Source of the DNA: CAYSUS01 sp964434165
GTDB taxonomy: Bacteria; Planctomycetota; Planctomycetia; Pirellulales; Thermoguttaceae
DNA: 64,000 nt
NCBI GenBank assembly: GCA_964434165.1
Contig: CAYSUS010000041.1
Coordinates: 1 to 64,000, forward strand
Direction of reading: 5' to 3'
Shown: one piece after another, positions 59,088 to 64,000 of the stretch
Layout of the letters: each line of letters starts with the position of its first letter
Position numbering within the stretch: position 1 is the stretch's first letter
Position numbers and translations under genes: made by a program
Notes under the pieces: generated by a model
Seen by the model: only the letters and a program-made list of their open reading frames with translations
Database searches by the model: none
What the model was told of the DNA's origin: nothing

Positions 59088-61060
59088 GGCGATCGTGGCT
59101 CGTGTGGACGGCGTTTGCGATCTGCCTGGCCGTGGTGCTCTCGGCCATGGGGTGGATCAGCTTCCAGGTGCTGCGCCTCGATCGGGCCGAGGCCGCGGCG
59201 CGGACCCAGGCCGCGCTGGAGGAAAACGTGCGTCTGGCCCTGTGGCGCATGGATTCGATGCTTGCTCCGCTCCTGGCCCGGGAAAGCGCCCGACCCTATT
59301 TCGCCTACCGCACGCTCGTGCCCATGGACCTGGCCAACGGGCGGATATTCAACCGCAACGAGGAGGCGGCGGAGTCGCCCGGCGGCAAGGGCAAGCGCCC
59401 GTGGCTGTTCATGGACGGCGAGGACTGGGGCGATCTGCCGGCCGAGATGCTCGTGCCGTCACCATTGCTGGCGGAAGACAACCCGTCCGTCCTGGTCCAC
59501 TTCCAGTTCGAGCCGGACGGGCAGCTCACCTCGCCGCAGGTCCCTACGCGGGGGAACTGGAAGCTGGCCGTGCCGGAGCACGTGAGCGAGGCTGTGGCGG
59601 GCCGCGCGGCGGTGCGTTTGGAGAAGGTCGCTGCCCTGGCCGACCGCGAAGACCTGATGGAGGCCCTTCCGGCGAGCACCCCTGGCCCCGTGGCCGTGGT
59701 CCTCTCGCGGCGCGCGTTGCCTCCGCCGCAGGCCGAGCAGCCGGACTACCAGCCGGCGCAGGCCGCGCCCCATGCGGAGCCCCAATCCGAGCAGCAGCAG
59801 GGATTGGGCCTGAGGCAGTTTCTGTCGCAAGGGCGGTACGGGCAGTACGCCGGCCCGCAGCAGCAGGAGCGCCGCAGCCAGGTCGAGTTCGAGCAGCGCA
59901 ACCGAGCCGTGCAGCAGCAGGCCAACACGATGGTGCAGAATTTCGGCCTCAACCAGTTCAATGCCGCGAACGACCTGTCGTGGGCGGCCACGGACCTAAG
60001 CGGCGTGCTGATGACGCCGCTTTGGGTCGAAGGACATCTGTTGCTCGCCCGGCGCGTCACGGCCGGGGGGCGCGAGTACGTCCAGGGTTGTCTGCTCGAC
60101 TGGCCGGGCGTTCGCAAGGAGCTTCTCGGCTCGATCGCCGACCTGTTGCCGGAAGCGCGGCTGGAGCCGATCGCCGGTCCGCTCCCCGCGGACGCCGGTG
60201 CCCGCATGCTCGCCGCGCTTCCGTTGCGCCTCGTGCCGGGCGGCGAGTTCGACGGCGCGGCCGCGCCGGTCTCCCCGATCCGCCTCTCGCTGGCCGTGGC
60301 CTGGGGCTGCGTGCTGCTGGCCGCCGGCGCGGTGGGCGTGCTGCTGTGGGGCGTGCTGCGGCTGAGCGAGCGCCGCGCGGCCTTCGTCTCCGCCGTGACC
60401 CACGAACTCCGCACGCCGCTGACCACGTTCCGCATGTACGCCGAGATGCTGGCCGACGGCATGGTGCCGCCGGACGGTCAGAAGAGCTACCTGGAGACGC
60501 TCCAGCGCGAGGCGTCGCGCCTGACGCACATGGTGGAGAACGTGCTGGCCTACGCCCGCCTGGAGCGAGGGCGGCCGAACGGACAGGCCGAAGAGGTCAC
60601 CGTGGCCCGGCTGGTGGAGACGGTCGAGGGGCGCCTCGCCGATCACGCCCGCCAGGCCGATATGCAGCTCCTCGTGGATTGCGACGAAACCGCGGCGCAG
60701 TGCTTGGTGCAGGCGAACCTCTCCGCCGTGGAGCAGATCCTCTTCAACCTTGTGGACAACGCCTGCAAGTACGCCGGCGAAGCCGACGACCGCAGGATCC
60801 ACCTCGAGGTGGGCCGGACCGATTCCAGGGCCTGGCTCCGCGTGCGCGATCACGGTCCCGGCATTGCCCCGGCGGCGGCGCGGCGGCTGTTCCACAGCTT
60901 CTCCAAGTCGGCCCACGACGCGGCCAACTCGGCGCCGGGCGTTGGCCTGGGGCTGGCCTTGAGCCACCGTCTTGCCCGCGACATGGGAGGACGGCTCTCG
61001 CTGGACGGCAACTTGACCGAAGGCGCGGCGCTGACGCTCACGCTGCCCGTCGCGGCGTGA
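59084..61060 (+). CDS. Sensor histidine kinase
   Basis: The 658-residue membrane kinase has helix 1 at about 8-30 and a very large extracytoplasmic region (about 35-398) that contains a glutamine/proline-rich stretch (about 215-290, e.g. HAEPQSEQQQGLGLRQF). Helix 2 lies at about 400-424 and the HisKA domain contains phosphoacceptor His440 (SAVTHELRTPLTTF). The ATPase domain has N box FNLVDNACKYAG, G1 VRDHGPGIAP and G2 GVGLGLALSH. The domain order is standard, but the sensor part is longer than usual and matches no sensor fold I recognise. It is encoded directly after, and overlapping, its response regulator. Confidence 0.92.
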   Translation: MRRSWLVWTAFAICLAVVLSAMGWISFQVLRLDRAEAAARTQAALEENVRLALWRMDSMLAPLLARESARPYFAYRTLVPMDLANGRIFNRNEEAAESPGGKGKRPWLFMDGEDWGDLPAEMLVPSPLLAEDNPSVLVHFQFEPDGQLTSPQVPTRGNWKLAVPEHVSEAVAGRAAVRLEKVAALADREDLMEALPASTPGPVAVVLSRRALPPPQAEQPDYQPAQAAPHAEPQSEQQQGLGLRQFLSQGRYGQYAGPQQQERRSQVEFEQRNRAVQQQANTMVQNFGLNQFNAANDLSWAATDLSGVLMTPLWVEGHLLLARRVTAGGREYVQGCLLDWPGVRKELLGSIADLLPEARLEPIAGPLPADAGARMLAALPLRLVPGGEFDGAAAPVSPIRLSLAVAWGCVLLAAGAVGVLLWGVLRLSERRAAFVSAVTHELRTPLTTFRMYAEMLADGMVPPDGQKSYLETLQREASRLTHMVENVLAYARLERGRPNGQAEEVTVARLVETVEGRLADHARQADMQLLVDCDETAAQCLVQANLSAVEQILFNLVDNACKYAGEADDRRIHLEVGRTDSRAWLRVRDHGPGIAPAAARRLFHSFSKSAHDAANSAPGVGLGLALSHRLARDMGGRLSLDGNLTEGAALTLTLPVAA

Positions 61061-61075
61061 AAGGGTTACAGCCCT

Positions 61076-61108
61076 CCTTCCCCGCGGCCCTCTGCCGCGC
61101 GGGAAAGG
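61076..61108. terminator. Hairpin between convergent histidine kinase and thioredoxin-like genes
   Basis: CCTTCCCCGCG and CGCGGGAAAGG pair around an 11-nt loop, with one C/A mismatch in an otherwise 11-position stem. It lies 15 bp after the kinase stop and 9 bp from the stop of the opposing gene, as expected for a bidirectional terminator. Confidence 0.5.
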
Positions 61109-61116
61109 CGGGGACG

Positions 61117-62370
61117 CTATTTCGACTTCTCGTCCTCCTTGTCGGCGTCAGGCTTCTCGTCGCCCTCCTCCTCCATCGGTCCCAGGAGCCGCTTGAGCTC
61201 CTCGCGAAGGGTCTCGCCTCGGGCGCGGAGCGACACGACGTTGCCGTCCTTGCCCACCAGGAGCATCGTCGGCCACGCGGAGATGCCGTAGTATTCGATG
61301 GTCGGGCTGGGGCCGTCCTTGCCGTAGAGGATGGTCCAAGGAATTTCGGTCTTCTCCAGGAACTCCTCCAGCGGCTCGCGGCTGCGGTCGCCGCTGATGC
61401 CGACGATCGCGAAGCCCCGGTCGTTGTACGCCTTGTAAAGCTCCTTCATCTCCGGGATCTCCTTGATGCACCAGCCGCACCAGGTGGCCCAGAAGTCGAT
61501 CAACACGACTTTCCCCTTGCGGAACTCCTCCCATTGGAATTCCTCGCCGTCCATGGTGACGCCTTCGATCTTGATGGGGCTGCCCAAGAGGCTCAGTCGC
61601 CGGGCCACGGCTTGAAAGCGCTCCGCGAGTCGGGCCACGTCTTCGTCTTCGCTCGTTGCCGCCAGCTTGGCGAACCGGCGGCAGGCCTCGGCCGCGAGCT
61701 CCGGGTCGGGGCCGTATTCCAACGCCCGGGCGATGGAGGACATCAGTCGGGCGTCCTTGGTCGTGACGGGGCCGTCCTGGAGGAACGCATTCACCTCGTC
61801 GAGCAACTTGCGTGCGGTAAGGGCGTCGCGCACCGTTCGGGCGCGCCGCATGAAGAGGATTGCCTGGGCCGAGCGGGCAAGCTTCGTCTTGCCGGCCTTC
61901 TTGAGCTGGTCGATAAAGGAGGTGATCTGCTTCTCCGTGTCGGGGGCGCCTTGCATGGAGAGCATCTCCAGGGCGGCCAGCTTCAACTGGGCCGCGATCT
62001 CGAACTGCTCATCGGTGGGCTCGGCGGCGAGGATCTTGTCGGTGGCCTCGATCATGGCCTTGCGGAGTCTCATCGAGAACTCCATGAACTCCTGTCGGGT
62101 CCTGATCCCTTTGGGCCGTAACTGACGCAGGTCCTCCAGGTATTCGATCAACTCCTCCGGCGTGCCGTCCGGGACCTCGAACGGGTCCTTTGGCTTGGGC
62201 TCGGCCTTCGGCTTCCCTTGGCCTGGCTCCTCTTCTTTGCCCGTGTCTGCGGTCTTCGGTTGCTCCGTGGGGGACTGCTCGTCGGTGTTGTCTTCCGCGA
62301 GCGCGGGGAGGCTTACGGCCAGGGACAGAAACGTGGCAACCAGTGCGTGCCAAGGGATCAGTCGGGTCAT
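61117..62370 (-). CDS. Secreted TlpA-like thioredoxin-family protein
   Basis: The 417-residue protein has a signal peptide (cleavage near LPALA-ED), then a charged Glu/Lys/Pro linker (to about 65) and a helical region (about 70-245) without a named domain. A TlpA/ResA-type thioredoxin fold follows at about 260-395. VVLIDFWATWCGWCIKEIPE holds the CxxC redox pair (about 297-300), YGISAWPTMLLVGKDG the cis-proline loop and FAIVGISGDRS the family insertion. It should reduce disulphides outside the cytoplasm. It ends in an acidic/lysine tail. The helical domain before the redox domain is typical of planctomycete TlpA-like proteins. Confidence 0.87.
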   Translation of the reverse strand: MTRLIPWHALVATFLSLAVSLPALAEDNTDEQSPTEQPKTADTGKEEEPGQGKPKAEPKPKDPFEVPDGTPEELIEYLEDLRQLRPKGIRTRQEFMEFSMRLRKAMIEATDKILAAEPTDEQFEIAAQLKLAALEMLSMQGAPDTEKQITSFIDQLKKAGKTKLARSAQAILFMRRARTVRDALTARKLLDEVNAFLQDGPVTTKDARLMSSIARALEYGPDPELAAEACRRFAKLAATSEDEDVARLAERFQAVARRLSLLGSPIKIEGVTMDGEEFQWEEFRKGKVVLIDFWATWCGWCIKEIPEMKELYKAYNDRGFAIVGISGDRSREPLEEFLEKTEIPWTILYGKDGPSPTIEYYGISAWPTMLLVGKDGNVVSLRARGETLREELKRLLGPMEEEGDEKPDADKEDEKSK

Positions 62371-62489
62371 GGGGGTTTCCTTCGTTTGTGCAGGACGAGT
62401 GTTGGAACGGGACGGAATGGGTTCCGAGCACCGGAATTATTCCCCACCGAGGTGGCGTGTCAATCGCCCCGTGTGGGTTTGGCCGGCCA

Positions 62490-64000
62490 TCAGTGGAAAT
62501 TGCGGGATTGCGGGCCCAGCTCCGCCATCCGGTCGGAGAGGTTCTCCAGGCGCGTGACCATCACGTGGATCACCATCCCGTGCCGCTGGAGCCGGCCGTG
62601 CGCCAGGAGGATCGTGGCGCCTAGGGCCACCGTGCGGAACTTCTTCCACACGTCGGGCCGGACGATCAGGTTCGCCTGGCCCGTCTCGTCCTCCAGGGTG
62701 ACGAAGGTGATCCCCTTGGCCGTGCTGGGCCGCTGGCGCACGAGCACGATGCCGGCCACACGGACCGGGGCCCCGTTGCGGATGCTTTTCAGGCGCACGG
62801 CCGGCGCGACGTCGAGGCGAGTTAGCCCCTCGCGCAAGAACTCGAGGGGATGGGCCTTCAGCGACATGCCCGTGGTGCGGTAATCGGCCAGCACCTCCTC
62901 GGCCGTCGACATCTCGGGCAGCGGCACGTCGCGTGACGGGGTGAGGGCCGCGTCTCCCTCTCCCGCTTGCGGGAGAGGGTTGGGGTGAGGGGGTGACGGG
63001 GTGAGGGCCGCGTCTCCCTCTCCCGCTTGCGGGAGAGGGTTGGGGTGAGGGCGGCTCGACGCAGGAGTCAGGGGACAGGAGTCAGGAGACAGACGCTGGT
63101 GCGCAATCGCATCCCCATCACGCTGATCGAACAGCGGCATCTCCTTCTTGTCCTGTCCCAGGGCGTGCCAGAGACCCTGGCGATGGTTGAGCCCCAGGGA
63201 GCCGAAGGCCCCCGCCTTGGCCAGGCGGACCAGCACCGGGCGCCCCAGGCGCGTCCGCCGGGCAAAATCCTCCACCGACAGGAACGGCCCCGCTCTCCGC
63301 GCCGCCTCGATCACTTCCGCATGCGCCTGCGACATGCCGCTGATCATGCGGAAACCGAGACGCAAGGCGAGTGGTGCGTGGCGAGTGGTGAGTGGGTTGG
63401 GGGAGGAGTCAGGAGTCAGGGGACAGGAGTCCGTATCTCCGTACTCCCTACTTCGTACTCTGTACTCCGTACTCCTTGCTTGCCACTTCCTCGACTCCTG
63501 ACCCCTGTCCCCTGATTCCTGACTCCTGACTCCTGCCTCCTCCAAGCAGCAGTCCCACGCGCTGAGGTTCACATCGACCGGCCGCGCCTCGACGCCGTGC
63601 TCCCGGGCGTTGCGCACGAGCTGCGCGGGGGCGTAGAAGCCCATCGGCTGGCTGTTCAACAGCGCGGCGGTGAAGGCGGCCGGGTGGTGGCACTTCAGCC
63701 ACGCGGAGACATAGACCAACAGGGCGAAGCTGGCCGCGTGCGACTCGGGGAACCCGTAATCGCCAAAGCCGCGAATCTGCCGGAACACGGCCTCGGCGTA
63801 TTCGTCCGACAGCCCGTTGGCCCGCATCCCCGCGATCAGCTTCTTCTGGAACTGGTCGATCACGCCCGGGCGGCGCCAGGCTCCCATGGCGCGGCGCAAC
63901 TGGTCGGCCTCGCCGGGCGTGAACCCGGCCGCGACCACGGCCAGGCGCATCGCCTGCTCCTGGAACAGGGGCACGCCGAGCGTCTTCTCCAGCACGCGTC
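62490..64000 (-). CDS. dnaE2: Error-prone DNA polymerase (DnaE2/ImuC), 3' part, cut by the window edge
   Basis: At least 500 C-terminal residues of the alpha-type polymerase used in mutagenic translesion synthesis. The finger/helix-hairpin region reads GFGDYGFPESHAASFALLVY and CHHPAAFTAALLNSQPMGFY, both diagnostic of DnaE2. DVNLSAWDC, LRLGFRMISGMS and AEEVLADYRTTGMSLKAHPL follow, then an OB-fold (VRVAGIVLVRQRP, FVTLEDETGQANLIV) to the end. Two stretches foreign to the family interrupt it: about 54 residues after WDCCLEEA and about 55 before DVPLPEMS. Both are encoded by dispersed repeats yet keep the frame open. The 5' end, and any imuA/imuB partners, lie beyond 64000. Confidence 0.9.
   Translation of the reverse strand, partial: RVLEKTLGVPLFQEQAMRLAVVAAGFTPGEADQLRRAMGAWRRPGVIDQFQKKLIAGMRANGLSDEYAEAVFRQIRGFGDYGFPESHAASFALLVYVSAWLKCHHPAAFTAALLNSQPMGFYAPAQLVRNAREHGVEARPVDVNLSAWDCCLEEAGVRSQESGDRGQESRKWQARSTEYRVRSREYGDTDSCPLTPDSSPNPLTTRHAPLALRLGFRMISGMSQAHAEVIEAARRAGPFLSVEDFARRTRLGRPVLVRLAKAGAFGSLGLNHRQGLWHALGQDKKEMPLFDQRDGDAIAHQRLSPDSCPLTPASSRPHPNPLPQAGEGDAALTPSPPHPNPLPQAGEGDAALTPSRDVPLPEMSTAEEVLADYRTTGMSLKAHPLEFLREGLTRLDVAPAVRLKSIRNGAPVRVAGIVLVRQRPSTAKGITFVTLEDETGQANLIVRPDVWKKFRTVALGATILLAHGRLQRHGMVIHVMVTRLENLSDRMAELGPQSRNFH
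62933..63051 (-). repeat. Tandem 60-bp palindromic repeat inside dnaE2
   Basis: Two consecutive copies of a unit starting GTGACGGGGTGAGGGCCGCG (62933 and 62993) share at least 58 bases, including the palindrome CTCTCCCGCTTGCGGGAGAG. The period of 60 bp equals 20 codons, so on the minus strand both copies read PHPNPLPQAGEGDAALTP. A diverged relative is at 20493-20537. Such PHPNPLP-type palindromes are usually intergenic in bacteria. Confidence 0.85.
63372..63533 (-). repeat. Low-complexity repeat insertion inside dnaE2
   Basis: Runs of GGAGTCAGGAGTCAGG, CGTACTCTGTACTCCGTACTCC and GACTCCTGACCCCTGTCC form an inverted, low-complexity block of about 160 bp. On the minus strand it reads as GVRSQESGDRGQES, STEYRVRSREYG and SCPLTPDSSPNP. 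None of this belongs to the polymerase family, but the block contains no stop in this frame. A shorter tract of the same kind, about 40 bp, lies at 63057-63100. Confidence 0.75.

Noticed and set aside
59002..62121. 1039-codon plus-strand open frame
   Set aside because: It runs out of frame through the histidine kinase and then antisense to the thioredoxin-like gene. Both real genes have intact catalytic motifs.

Overview
The window is GC-rich and its gene content is typical of a planctomycete. It carries several formylglycine-type sulfatases, Tat-exported sugar isomerase/epimerase-like proteins, a DUF1080 protein, a PQQ-like propeller protein, a PEP-CTERM tail, a DUF11-repeat protein, and an ECF sigma factor next to a Ser/Thr kinase. 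No rRNA, tRNA, CRISPR array or prophage was found. The species cannot be named from the sequence. Genes are closely packed and often preceded by clear GGAG-type ribosome binding sites, with some GTG and TTG starts.

Layout. Positions 1-500 hold the C-terminal remnant of a PEP-CTERM protein. At 0.5-3.4 kb there is a secreted DUF5060/collagen-binding glycosidase-like gene. Next to it is a 3' gene fragment cut off by a decayed RAYT-type element with inverted ends. From 4.4 to 15.4 kb lie seven minus-strand genes for secreted carbohydrate and sulfate-ester metabolism: two sulfatases, two isomerase-like proteins, two glycosidase-like proteins and a propeller protein. Six of them have gaps of only 32-67 bp. 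At 15.6-18.0 kb are two tandem FtsX/MacB-type permeases without an ATPase. At 18.5-20.5 kb are a fasciclin protein and an unknown anchored protein. From 20.9 to 28.5 kb lies a nitrogen/polyamine-flavoured block: two agmatine-deiminase-family proteins (one cytoplasmic, one secreted), a deoxyhypusine-synthase-like protein, a lysine 2,3-aminomutase, a small unknown protein and an old-yellow-enzyme-family protein.

From 28.6 to 41.6 kb are a DUF1080 protein, a parallel beta-helix protein, a VWA protein, phosphofructokinase, a UPF0210 protein with a double-ACT partner, a MORN-repeat lipoprotein, a Nudix hydrolase, a possible haem protein and small unknowns. From 41.8 to 51 kb are a membrane Ser/Thr kinase, leuC-leuD, an amidase, bioB and a sigma factor/kinase pair. 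From 51.3 to 64 kb are a DUF11-repeat protein, a GNAT protein, a third sulfatase, an exported class II amidotransferase, a two-component system, a TlpA-like thioredoxin and the 3' part of dnaE2, which is cut by the window edge.

The most unusual features are repetitive. A 33-bp hairpin (15-bp arms, 3-nt loop) occurs five times, each time just 3' of a gene. The dnaE2 reading frame has absorbed two blocks of repeat DNA, one of them an in-frame 60-bp tandem duplication. A RAYT remnant has lost its catalytic core. A class II amidotransferase appears to gain its N-terminal nucleophilic cysteine through signal-peptide cleavage.
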